DNA from: Bacteroidota bacterium
Lineage (GTDB): Bacteria; Bacteroidota; Bacteroidia; B-17B0; Aurantibacillaceae
Direction: 5' to 3'
Length of the DNA stretch: 58,777 nt
Assembly: GCA_013816615.1 (NCBI GenBank)
Contig: JACDED010000012.1
Coordinates: 1 to 58,777, forward strand
The position numbers were made by a program, and so were the translations under genes. Positions 18,400 through 26,664 of this stretch are shown one piece after another; position 1 is the stretch's first letter; every line of letters begins with the position of its first letter. The notes below the pieces were generated by a model. The model searched no databases. It had not been told where the DNA came from and saw only the letters and a program-made list of their open reading frames with translations.

Positions 18400-19329
18400 T
18401 TATTTGCCAACAATCTTATCTTGATTTCTATCTGGCTTATCTATGATCATTTCAAGGCTTTGAATTAGTACATCCTTTGGATCAAGCCATAAAAGATCAT
18501 TTTTAGAAAGATCCTTCGCACTGAAGCCGGCAGTGTTTAATCTGCTTTTAGTTATCTCGGCTTGTCTGGCGCAAAAAAGTGTACCACCTTTTAAAATTCC
18601 GGTGTTTTGAATCCCGTTTTTATCAATGATCATATCTAAACTCTGAATTAAAAAATCCCTTTCATCATTCCATAAAATATCATTAACACAAAGTTCTTCA
18701 GCAGTAAAAACGCCATTAACCATTTTGCTCGGAATAATATCATATTTTTTTGTTGATGGTAAAGCCATCTTCTTTAAATTATCAACTGCATCATATTCGT
18801 AAAGCCTGTATTCTTCAATTATTTTTATCAGCACTTCCGGATAGTAAGCATAAGTTGCATAGCCGTATGCTTTTAGGCCGTGACACCAGCCCTTGTAATC
18901 GGTAACTTTTAATTTAAACAAGCCGTTATATCTATCTCTGTTGATTAAAAAATGACTATGATCTGTGTAAGACTCTGCAACTGTGTTGTATTTCCTAAAA
19001 CATTCATCGTAATCGTCATCACTTTTACGAATTGTATCGCCACCCCACTGTGCATGGCATTTTATGCCAAAATGATTATTTGATCTCTTGGCCAAATTAC
19101 TGTTACCGCACCCGCTTTCAAAAATGGCTTGCGCAAGCGTAACACTGGCAGGGATCTTATACTCTATCATTTGATTAACAGCCTCACCCGAAAAAGTATT
19201 GATATAGGAAAAAGCAAGTGCCTGTGGGGGTTGAGCGCCTGTTCTTAAGGCCAAGATCACAAAAAAAACGACAATATTTACCGCAGAACATTTAATTGTA
19301 ACCGCTATTGAAAAATTGCCTTTTATCAT
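18400..19329 (-). CDS. Glucosaminidase-domain exported peptidoglycan hydrolase
   Basis: A 309-residue protein with an N-terminal hydrophobic export segment (VVFFVILALRTGA). Its FlgJ/LytD-type glucosaminidase domain (about residues 50-165) has the typical ASVTLAQAIFESGCGNSNLA with the likely catalytic Glu, NNHFGIKC and FRKYNTVAESYTDHSHFL. It should cleave N-acetylglucosaminyl bonds of peptidoglycan in the periplasm. The C-terminus has two copies of a roughly 61-residue unit (NDILWNDERDFLIQSLDMII from 216, NDLLWLDPKDVLIQSLEMII from 277) rather than normal LysM repeats. An exact -7 box ends 9 nt before the ATG. Confidence 0.85.
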   Translation of the reverse strand: MIKGNFSIAVTIKCSAVNIVVFFVILALRTGAQPPQALAFSYINTFSGEAVNQMIEYKIPASVTLAQAIFESGCGNSNLAKRSNNHFGIKCHAQWGGDTIRKSDDDYDECFRKYNTVAESYTDHSHFLINRDRYNGLFKLKVTDYKGWCHGLKAYGYATYAYYPEVLIKIIEEYRLYEYDAVDNLKKMALPSTKKYDIIPSKMVNGVFTAEELCVNDILWNDERDFLIQSLDMIIDKNGIQNTGILKGGTLFCARQAEITKSRLNTAGFSAKDLSKNDLLWLDPKDVLIQSLEMIIDKPDRNQDKIVGK

Positions 19330-19338
19330 CTATATTTA

Positions 19339-19346
19339 CAAATATA
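19339..19346 (-). promoter_or_regulatory. -7 promoter box TATATTTG
   Basis: Exact TAnnTTTG match on the minus strand ending 9 nt before the glucosaminidase ATG. This predicts a very short 5' leader. Confidence 0.5.
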
Positions 19347-19407
19347 GAGTGGCACGTAGCCCCTTTTTTATTGGAAAAATTTTAATATTAACAAAGCACT
19401 TTTAACA

Positions 19408-21510
19408 ATGTACAGGTTTATTATTACAGCTTCTTTACTGAGTACGTTCATTATGCCAATGAGCGGCCAAAAAAAATACAACTATCCGGCAACTGAAGTG
19501 GGTTTTCAGGTGGACGACTATTTTGGTAACAGGATCCCCGATCCATACCGTTGGTTGGAAGATGATCGTTCTGATAAAACAGGGCAATGGGTAAAAGAAG
19601 AAAATGCTGTTACGGAAGAGTATTTAAAAAAAATACATTTCAGGGATAAAATAAAAGACCGTTTAACTGATCTATGGAATTTTAATAAACAAAGCGCCCC
19701 GTTTAAAAAAGGTAAATCGTTTTTTTGTTATAAGAATGATGGACTTCAAAACCAAAATGTTCTTTACATTCAAAAATCAATTGAAGATAAAGGCGAGATC
19801 TTATTAGATCCAAACACTTTATCCACTGACGGAACAGTTTCTTTAAGCGGTATTTCTATTTCCAAAAATGGAAAAACCCTTGCGTATGGTATTTCAAAAG
19901 CAGGTAGCGATTGGGTAGAAATTCATTTTAAAGATATTACAACAAAGAAAGACCTTCCCGATGTTATTAAGTGGGTTAAATTTAGCGGCATGAGTTGGAA
20001 AGGCAATGGTATTTACTATAGCCGTTACGCTGAACCAACTGGAAGTGCTTTGTCTCAAAAAAATCAATTTCATAAAGTATATTTCCATCAATTGGCAACA
20101 AAGCAAAGCCAGGATATTTTGGTTTTGGAAGATAAAACAAAACCCGAGTATAATTTTAGTGCAAGCGTTAGCGATGATGAAAATTATTTAACAATGTATA
20201 TCAGTCAAAGTACCAGCGGAAATAAATTATTAATAAAAGATCTTACCGATCCAAAAGCAAAATTTGTAACCGTTGTAAATAATTTTGATTCTGAAACAAG
20301 TATTATCGATAATATTGGCAAAACGTTCTATATGCGTACCAATGCCAGTGCGCCTAAATATAGAGTAGTTTCTTTTGACATAAATTCTCCGTTGCCCGAA
20401 AAATGGAAAACAATAATTCCTGAATCGGCGAATTTATTAGAAGGTGTTTATTTATGTAACAGTAAAATCCTTGCATCTTATTTACAAAACGCCTGTTCAA
20501 AACTGAGCAGTTATAGTTTGGCCGGAAAATTAGATAAAGAAATTGAGTTGCCCGGCATTTGTAAATTAAGCGCTTTTAATAGCGATAGAATTTACAATTT
20601 TGCAACCTATAGCATTGCGCAATATACAGGGCCTGAGCAAAGTTATTATTTGGATGCAGAAACATGGCAAAGTAAATTGATCTTTAAACCTGAATGTAAA
20701 TTTGAATCTGATAGATATATTACCGAACAGGTTTTCTTTCAATCAAAAGATGGCGCAAGGATATCCATGTTCATTACACATAAAAGGGATATTGATAAAA
20801 ATGAAAAAACACCGTGTTTTGTTTATGGTTACGGTGGATTTAATATTTCACTTTCGCCTGAATTCAGAATAGACCGTGCTGTTTTTTTAGAAGCAGGAGG
20901 AATTTACTGTGTGCCTAACTTACGTGGTGGGGGTGAGTATGGCGAAGAATGGCACAAAGCAGGAACCGTATGCAAAAAACAAAATGTATTTGATGATTTT
21001 ATTGGCGCCTGTGATTATTTAGTAAAAAACAAATATACATCATACGGTAAAATTGCAATTCATGGCAGAAGCAATGGCGGTTTATTAATTGGTGCGGTTA
21101 TGACACAGCGTCCGGATATTTGTAAAGTAGCACTGCCAACTGTTGGCGTTTTAGATATGTTGCGCTTTCATTTATTTACAATTGGCAGAGCATGGACCGT
21201 TGATTATGGCTGTAGTGAGAACAAAGAAGAATTTAAATGCCTGCTAAAATATTCGCCTTTGCATAATGTAAAACAGGTTAAATATCCCGCAACAATGATT
21301 TTAACCGGAGATCATGATGATAGGGTAGTGCCGGCACACTCATTTAAATTTGCAGCAGCACTTCAAAAGAATAATGTAAGCGAAAATCCAATGTTAATTC
21401 GTATTGATGTTAATGCAGGGCATGGTGCGGGAAAACCAACAGCTAAACAAATTGATGAGTTTGGAGATATGTGGAGCTTTGTATTTTATAATTTAGATAT
21501 GTACCAATAA
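19408..21510 (+). CDS. Prolyl oligopeptidase family serine peptidase (S9A)
   Basis: A 700-residue protein with a signal peptide (FIITASLLSTFIMPMSGQ). An N-terminal S9 motif DPYRWLEDDRSDKTGQWVKEEN is followed by a seven-bladed propeller (about residues 80-420) and the alpha/beta-hydrolase domain. The triad is visible: Ser555 in HGRSNGG, Asp in TGDHDDRV (about 635-642) and His672 in NAGHGAG. It cleaves after proline in short peptides. A signal peptide suggests a periplasmic or exported enzyme. It is followed after 14 bp by an exported carboxypeptidase, so the two may serve peptide scavenging together. Confidence 0.95.
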   Translation: MYRFIITASLLSTFIMPMSGQKKYNYPATEVGFQVDDYFGNRIPDPYRWLEDDRSDKTGQWVKEENAVTEEYLKKIHFRDKIKDRLTDLWNFNKQSAPFKKGKSFFCYKNDGLQNQNVLYIQKSIEDKGEILLDPNTLSTDGTVSLSGISISKNGKTLAYGISKAGSDWVEIHFKDITTKKDLPDVIKWVKFSGMSWKGNGIYYSRYAEPTGSALSQKNQFHKVYFHQLATKQSQDILVLEDKTKPEYNFSASVSDDENYLTMYISQSTSGNKLLIKDLTDPKAKFVTVVNNFDSETSIIDNIGKTFYMRTNASAPKYRVVSFDINSPLPEKWKTIIPESANLLEGVYLCNSKILASYLQNACSKLSSYSLAGKLDKEIELPGICKLSAFNSDRIYNFATYSIAQYTGPEQSYYLDAETWQSKLIFKPECKFESDRYITEQVFFQSKDGARISMFITHKRDIDKNEKTPCFVYGYGGFNISLSPEFRIDRAVFLEAGGIYCVPNLRGGGEYGEEWHKAGTVCKKQNVFDDFIGACDYLVKNKYTSYGKIAIHGRSNGGLLIGAVMTQRPDICKVALPTVGVLDMLRFHLFTIGRAWTVDYGCSENKEEFKCLLKYSPLHNVKQVKYPATMILTGDHDDRVVPAHSFKFAAALQKNNVSENPMLIRIDVNAGHGAGKPTAKQIDEFGDMWSFVFYNLDMYQ

Positions 21511-21524
21511 CAAAAATAAATAAT

Positions 21525-23882
21525 ATGAGAAAAATTATTTTAGCCGTAATTGTATTTTTTAGTGTAACAGTTCTTAACGCACAAATATCAAAGTATCATA
21601 AGGTATTAATGCAGGGTGATGAGAGTCTTGCAAAAACTTTATTGCAATTAGGAATTACGATCGATCATAGCGATGTGCAGGATGGCGGTATTGCGGCAGA
21701 GATAAGTGATTCCGAATTACAAACATTAAAAGCAAATGGTATAAAACATAAAATACTTATTTACGATGTTGCAAAATTTTATGAGGCACGTAATAAGGTA
21801 GATGTTGCGGGGAAATCTTCTGCCATGCCACCGGCAGTTTGTAATGCACCTAATATTGCCAAGCCAACTTATTTTCATTTAGGTAGCATGGGTGGTTATT
21901 TTACATGGAATGAAATGAAAGTGATATTGGATAGTATGGCTTTATTGTATCCGAATTTAATTACTGTTAAACAGCCTTTAAGTCCTCAAAGTCATGAAGG
22001 CCGTGATATTTATTGGGTAAGAATAAGCGATAATCCAAATGTAGATGAAGCGGAGCCGGAAGTTTTTTATAACGCGTTGCACCATGCCAGGGAGGCAGCG
22101 AGCTTATCGCAATTGATCTTTTATATGTGGTACTTATTAGAGAATTATGCTACAAACCCAGATATACAGGCAACTATAGATAACACAGAATTATATTTTG
22201 TGCCATGTGTAAATCCTGACGGTTATGTTTATAATCAAACTACAAATCCAAATGGTGGCGGTATGTGGCGTAAGAACCGCAGAAACAATGGTTCTAACTT
22301 TGGGGTGGATCTTAACAGGAACTACGGCTACAACTGGGGATTTGATAATACCGGCTCTTCGCCAACAAACAGCAGTGATACCTACCGTGGGCCAAGTGCG
22401 TTCAGCGAGCCTGAAACACAAGCTGTAAGAAATTTTTGTAACGCGCATCAATTCGCTACCGCATTAAATGCGCATACCTATGGTAATTTATTAATTTATC
22501 CATGGGGATATTTGCCAAGCATTTACACACCGGATAGTGCAACATATGTTAACTGGAGTGTTTTGTTAACTGAAGATAGCAGGTTTTTATATGGTACAGG
22601 AGATCAAACTGTAAATTACGTTACTAACGGAGATAGTGATGACTGGATGTATGGTGAGCAAACTTCAAAACCAAAAATTTTAGCAATGACGCCTGAAGCG
22701 GGGGCTGCTAACGATGGTTTTTGGCCGGCCTCATCGCGTATTTTAGATGTTTGTAAAACTACTTTCACGCAAAATTATAATCTTGCAAAGATCGTTGGTA
22801 AATATGCGATTGCCAGAGATGCGCAGGATAAATTTTTAGGTGGTAACGGATTTATTAATTATAAACTACAACGTTTAGGATTGCCATCAGGTACATTTAC
22901 TGTTTCTATTGTTCCTGTTGGTGGTGATATTTCGTCGGTAGGTGCACCAAAAGTATATTCAACTTTAACACAAAACCAAACTATACAAGATTCAATTTCT
23001 TTTGTTTTAAATACAGGATTAACGCCGGGGCAAACTATAAAATATGCAATTGGGGTAAACAATGGTGCGTTTACAAGATTAGATACAATAACAAAAATAT
23101 ATGGTACACCCATAACTTTGGTTTATGATAATGGAAGTTCTACTGCTACTAATTATACTACTTCGGGTACATGGGGTTTAAGCACTACTAAATTTGTGTC
23201 GCCGCCAAATAGTATTACCGATAGCCCTGCCGGAAATTATACCGGTAATCAAACAAAATCAATTACTTTAAAAAATCCAATGAATTTATCAAATGCAGTG
23301 TATGCGCATTTACAATATTATACACGTTTTGAGTTGGAAAAAGATGGTGATAAAACTCAAATTTTAATTACTACAAATAATGGCGCAACATGGACACCTT
23401 TATGTGGGCGTTATGAAACGTCACCCGCATCGTTTGGCGGAACGATACCTATTTATGATGGTTTCCAGGATGCGTTTGTAAAAGAAGGTATTGATCTTTC
23501 ATTATATCTTGGACAGTCAATTAAATTAAGATTTTTATTCAATACAGATTTTAGTGTCAATAAAGATGGATTTTATTTTGATGATCTTTGGATCCGTGTT
23601 ATTTCATCAGGGCCGGTTGGTATAGTTAAAAATGTTTTAATAGGAGATAATATAGTTCTGAGCCCAAACCCATCAAATGGTAATTTTAATTTAATTAATC
23701 CTGATGGGGTCGCAATAGATGTTGCTGTTTTTAATTCATTAGGCCAATTAGTTTATAAGCAACAAAATAATACAGCATTGAACTCTAATATTAATATAGA
23801 GAACCAGGCAGCAGGTATTTATTTTGTAAAATTAAAAACGGGTGCGGAAGAAGTAGTTAAGAAAATTGTAGTAGAAAAATAA
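21525..23882 (+). CDS. T9SS-sorted M14 zinc carboxypeptidase
   Basis: A 785-residue protein: signal peptide (IILAVIVFFSVTVLNAQ), short propeptide-like region, M14 peptidase domain (about residues 115-430), beta-sandwich region and a C-terminal T9SS type A sorting domain (LSPNPSNGNFNLIN to the end). The zinc site is intact: HARE with His187 and Glu190, and His317 in NAHTYGNLLIYPWGY. Glu391 in MTPEAG fits the catalytic glutamate, with VDLNRNYGYNWG for substrate carboxylate binding. It should trim C-terminal residues of peptides at the cell surface or outside. It lies 14 bp after the prolyl oligopeptidase gene, a probable operon. Confidence 0.95.
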   Translation: MRKIILAVIVFFSVTVLNAQISKYHKVLMQGDESLAKTLLQLGITIDHSDVQDGGIAAEISDSELQTLKANGIKHKILIYDVAKFYEARNKVDVAGKSSAMPPAVCNAPNIAKPTYFHLGSMGGYFTWNEMKVILDSMALLYPNLITVKQPLSPQSHEGRDIYWVRISDNPNVDEAEPEVFYNALHHAREAASLSQLIFYMWYLLENYATNPDIQATIDNTELYFVPCVNPDGYVYNQTTNPNGGGMWRKNRRNNGSNFGVDLNRNYGYNWGFDNTGSSPTNSSDTYRGPSAFSEPETQAVRNFCNAHQFATALNAHTYGNLLIYPWGYLPSIYTPDSATYVNWSVLLTEDSRFLYGTGDQTVNYVTNGDSDDWMYGEQTSKPKILAMTPEAGAANDGFWPASSRILDVCKTTFTQNYNLAKIVGKYAIARDAQDKFLGGNGFINYKLQRLGLPSGTFTVSIVPVGGDISSVGAPKVYSTLTQNQTIQDSISFVLNTGLTPGQTIKYAIGVNNGAFTRLDTITKIYGTPITLVYDNGSSTATNYTTSGTWGLSTTKFVSPPNSITDSPAGNYTGNQTKSITLKNPMNLSNAVYAHLQYYTRFELEKDGDKTQILITTNNGATWTPLCGRYETSPASFGGTIPIYDGFQDAFVKEGIDLSLYLGQSIKLRFLFNTDFSVNKDGFYFDDLWIRVISSGPVGIVKNVLIGDNIVLSPNPSNGNFNLINPDGVAIDVAVFNSLGQLVYKQQNNTALNSNINIENQAAGIYFVKLKTGAEEVVKKIVVEK

Positions 23883-23883
23883 T

Positions 23884-24054
23884 TTGAAAGCCAAGATCAA
23901 AATTGAATATATTAAAAAGACCTTTCACGATCTTTTTTCTGTAGGTATTTACCTTATGCTAGGCGAAAAAATTCTAGCTGCTAAAAAAGAAAATTTGGTT
24001 AACGAAACAATTGATATCACTAACCAAAAGACGGAATTTATTATGTTAAGATAA
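23884..24054 (+). pseudogene. Possible remnant of a T9SS sorting domain
   Basis: A 56-codon open frame with only a TTG at its beginning starts 2 nt after the carboxypeptidase stop. Its second half reads VGIYLMLGEKILAAKKEN followed by LVNETIDITNQKTEFIMLR. This resembles the pattern V-x-(I/V)Y-N-x-LGEK-(V/I) then N-x-TIDI-(S/T) of type A sorting domains, but it lacks the final GIY/V and the lysine-rich end. It may be a decayed end of a former neighbour or of a duplicated C-terminus. It could also be chance. Confidence 0.35.
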
Positions 24055-24089
24055 TTTCAGGAAATCCTTTTTTCTAAATAAAATTTTAT

Positions 24090-24125
24090 AAGGTGTTGAG
24101 CGATCTGTTCAACACCTTTTTTTAT
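24090..24125 (+). terminator. Rho-independent terminator after the peptidase operon
   Basis: Stem AGGTGTTGA with TCAACACCT (loop 9), followed by seven T on the plus strand. It closes the prolyl oligopeptidase/carboxypeptidase transcript just before the promoter of the next gene. Confidence 0.85.
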
Positions 24126-24155
24126 TGATACAACTAAAAAACATTTGTATTTTTG
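24125..24155 (+). promoter_or_regulatory. Promoter: TTG, 20 nt, TATTTTTG
   Basis: TTG at 24125-24127, a 20-nt spacer and an exact -7 box TATTTTTG at 24148-24155, matching the Bacteroidota primary-sigma consensus. The box ends 5 nt before the ATG at 24161, so the mRNA should begin at or next to the start codon. Confidence 0.65.
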
Positions 24156-24160
24156 CGATT

Positions 24161-24937
24161 ATGACCGAATACATAATTATATGTTTAGCTGCCTTTGTTG
24201 CTTCAGGCCTTACTTTTTTTTCAGGTTTTGGTTTAGGTACAATTTTAGTACCTGTGTTTGGTTTGTTTTTTCCAATAGAGCTTGCTATTGCTTTAACAGG
24301 TATCGTTCATTTTTTAAATAGTGTTTTTAAGTTATTTTTAGTTGGCCGCAATGCAGATAAAAATGTTCTTATCCGTTTTGGGATTCCTGCTGTTATAGCG
24401 GCATTTGCCGGTGCCTGGTTGTTGTTGCATATTCCTGATTCAAAACCATTGTTTACATATCAATTGGGCGAAAAAATAATTGAAGTGTTCCCCGTTAAAT
24501 TTCTTATTGCCTTGTTGTTGATCTTTTTTGCAATTTTAGATATAGTTCCATTCTTTAATAAATTTGAATTTGGTAAAGAAAAATTACCACTTGGAGGAAT
24601 ACTGAGCGGTTTTTTTGGAGGTCTTTCCGGTAACCAGGGAGCCTTGAGAAGCGCCTTTTTAATAAAAGCAGGATTAACAAAAGAAGGTTTTATTGGTACA
24701 GCTGTTGTTATTTCCTGTTTTGTTGATCTAACACGCATCTCAGTTTATGCAACAAAATTTGTAAAGGCAGATCTTACCGATAATATTACCTTAATTATAA
24801 TTGCAACATTATCTGCAATTACCGGTGCTATATTAGGAAATAAATTACTTAAAAAAGTGACACTCAAATTTATTCAGCTTCTTGTAGCAATTATGTTATT
24901 TGTAATTGCAATAGCAATGGGCTCAGGATTGATCTGA
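24161..24937 (+). CDS. TSUP family (TauE/SafE) membrane permease
   Basis: A 258-residue protein with about eight hydrophobic helices and the two-half TSUP pattern (first half opens AAFVASGLTFFSGFGLGTIL, second half has GGILSGFFGGLSGNQGALRS). Family members export or import sulfite, sulfonates or similar small anions. The substrate here is unknown and no sulfur gene is adjacent. The start is the ATG at 24161: the promoter -7 box ends 5 nt before it, which excludes the upstream TTG at 24125 that belongs to the -33 element. It converges with the next gene, 5 bp away. Confidence 0.85.
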   Translation: MTEYIIICLAAFVASGLTFFSGFGLGTILVPVFGLFFPIELAIALTGIVHFLNSVFKLFLVGRNADKNVLIRFGIPAVIAAFAGAWLLLHIPDSKPLFTYQLGEKIIEVFPVKFLIALLLIFFAILDIVPFFNKFEFGKEKLPLGGILSGFFGGLSGNQGALRSAFLIKAGLTKEGFIGTAVVISCFVDLTRISVYATKFVKADLTDNITLIIIATLSAITGAILGNKLLKKVTLKFIQLLVAIMLFVIAIAMGSGLI

Positions 24938-24942
24938 TCTTT

Positions 24943-26664
24943 TTATTGAACGATTACTTTTTTAGTAAGTTTTTTACTATTAGTTTCAATACTTACCAAA
25001 TATAATCCCTTTGTAAAATGGCTCATATCAACTACGTAATTGTTATTAATTGTTTTACTGTTTTCGTATACTACTCTTCCTGAATTATCCCGTATTACAA
25101 TTGCTTTTATATTTTTTGGGTCTGTATTAAAAGTAATTGTTATTTTTTCGCTTGTAGGATTTGGATACACATCAAACAAAGAATTTTCTTTAAAAGCTTC
25201 GGGAATTTTAGTGGTAATTACACTTGCACCTAAATTAATATTATCAATGTAAATAACGTTACCGTAATTTCCCCTGTTTTGAAATGCGATCATTACTTCG
25301 GGTTGTCCAATGTATGTACTTAAATTAACTGTATCTGTTCTCCATTGTGTTGCTGTTGGAATAAAAAAACCTGTGTTGTCAGGTGCAGTTGCTAGTACGG
25401 TATTGCTTTTTACATAAACGATATTATAGGATTGGCCACAATTGGTAGAAATTCCAACTGCAAGCGAATCAAAATTTACATTATCGTAACGGGCATACGC
25501 AACATCAAAATATAATTTAGGATTTAATACACCAACTAAATTATAGTTTTGTGTAATAAATGCATCGCGTCTTCCTAACTCTGCAAAATTATAATTATCA
25601 AAAAAGGCACTTTCATTGCTGGTGCTGTAACCACCTACTGTATTGCTTTTTTGCCATACAACCTGGTTTTGTGTATCATCAAATAAAGTCCAGTTGGTTG
25701 GAGGAAAAGTTCCGGTAAATGTTTCTGTAACCGGAAGTATTAAAGAACCTGTTACATTAATATATGCTGTTTGCGTTAATGAACTTGTACCATTTGCGTT
25801 TGTTACAACTAATGAAACAGGATAAAATCCGGGCGCTGCATAAGTAACTGAAGGATGCATAGCGTTTGATGTTGAAGGTGTACCTCCTGTAAACGTCCAT
25901 TGCCATGCTGTTGGATTACCATAACTAAGATCAGAAAAATTTACCGTTGTGTTTTGGCAGATCACCTGTTTGTTAACTGTAAAATTTGGTGCAGGTACCA
26001 TTGATGTATTAATTGGTAATTCCCAAATGCCACGGCCATAATATCCAACACGTAATGCAGAGGCTGCATTGCCTGAATTGTAAAACATTAATTCCTGTAT
26101 GTCGGCAATGGTAGGTAAATTATAAGTAATGTTTTGCCATGCGGCCATTGATGAATTTCTATAATATATTTTTTTTGCAGTACTGGCATAAACGCTTTCA
26201 TCATTACTAAATTCATCATGATAGATACCAATAATATTTAATCCACCTGTAATACCAGTATTATAATTTGTAAAGGTTTGCCCTTTATTTGTTGAACGGT
26301 AGATCGTATTTCCACAAGCAACAATAACAACGTTACTGTTGGTTTTAATGGTTGTAATTGCCGATGCAAAACCGGTTGCACCGGGGGCGGCAAAAGTTGT
26401 AAAAGTTGGGCTGCCTGCAAAAACATTATCGCAACGATACAAAGTATTGTTTGATGTAAAGGCGTAAATTACCGAAGAATCTGCCCAAGAAGAATGCAGT
26501 GCTACAACTGTGTTTGTGGTTGTTCCTATTTGTGTCCACACCGGTGTCGCAGTTGCAATAGTGTTACACAAATAAAAATTTTGAAACGCGCAAAATGCTT
26601 TGCCTGGAATTTTTTTATTGAATTCTAAATTAATATTGTTGCTTGCTGTAAATGGTAAATCTAT
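24943..26664 (-). CDS. C-terminal part of a frameshifted T9SS propeller/PKD protein
   Basis: Continuation, in another frame, of the protein that starts at 28000. From about 26664 the sense frame is DLPFTASNNINLEF and runs to the stop at 24943. It contains further BNR-like propeller blades (TNKGQTFTNYNTG), a PKD domain (FTVNKQVICQNTTVNFSDLS to VTNANGTSSL), a beta-sandwich (LPVTETFTGTFPPTNWTLF) and a T9SS type A sorting domain (VYPNPTSEKITITF to the final KKVIVQ). Separate expression is unlikely because no signal peptide is present. See the N-terminal part for the junction. Confidence 0.75.
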   Translation of the reverse strand: MDLPFTASNNINLEFNKKIPGKAFCAFQNFYLCNTIATATPVWTQIGTTTNTVVALHSSWADSSVIYAFTSNNTLYRCDNVFAGSPTFTTFAAPGATGFASAITTIKTNSNVVIVACGNTIYRSTNKGQTFTNYNTGITGGLNIIGIYHDEFSNDESVYASTAKKIYYRNSSMAAWQNITYNLPTIADIQELMFYNSGNAASALRVGYYGRGIWELPINTSMVPAPNFTVNKQVICQNTTVNFSDLSYGNPTAWQWTFTGGTPSTSNAMHPSVTYAAPGFYPVSLVVTNANGTSSLTQTAYINVTGSLILPVTETFTGTFPPTNWTLFDDTQNQVVWQKSNTVGGYSTSNESAFFDNYNFAELGRRDAFITQNYNLVGVLNPKLYFDVAYARYDNVNFDSLAVGISTNCGQSYNIVYVKSNTVLATAPDNTGFFIPTATQWRTDTVNLSTYIGQPEVMIAFQNRGNYGNVIYIDNINLGASVITTKIPEAFKENSLFDVYPNPTSEKITITFNTDPKNIKAIVIRDNSGRVVYENSKTINNNYVVDMSHFTKGLYLVSIETNSKKLTKKVIVQ

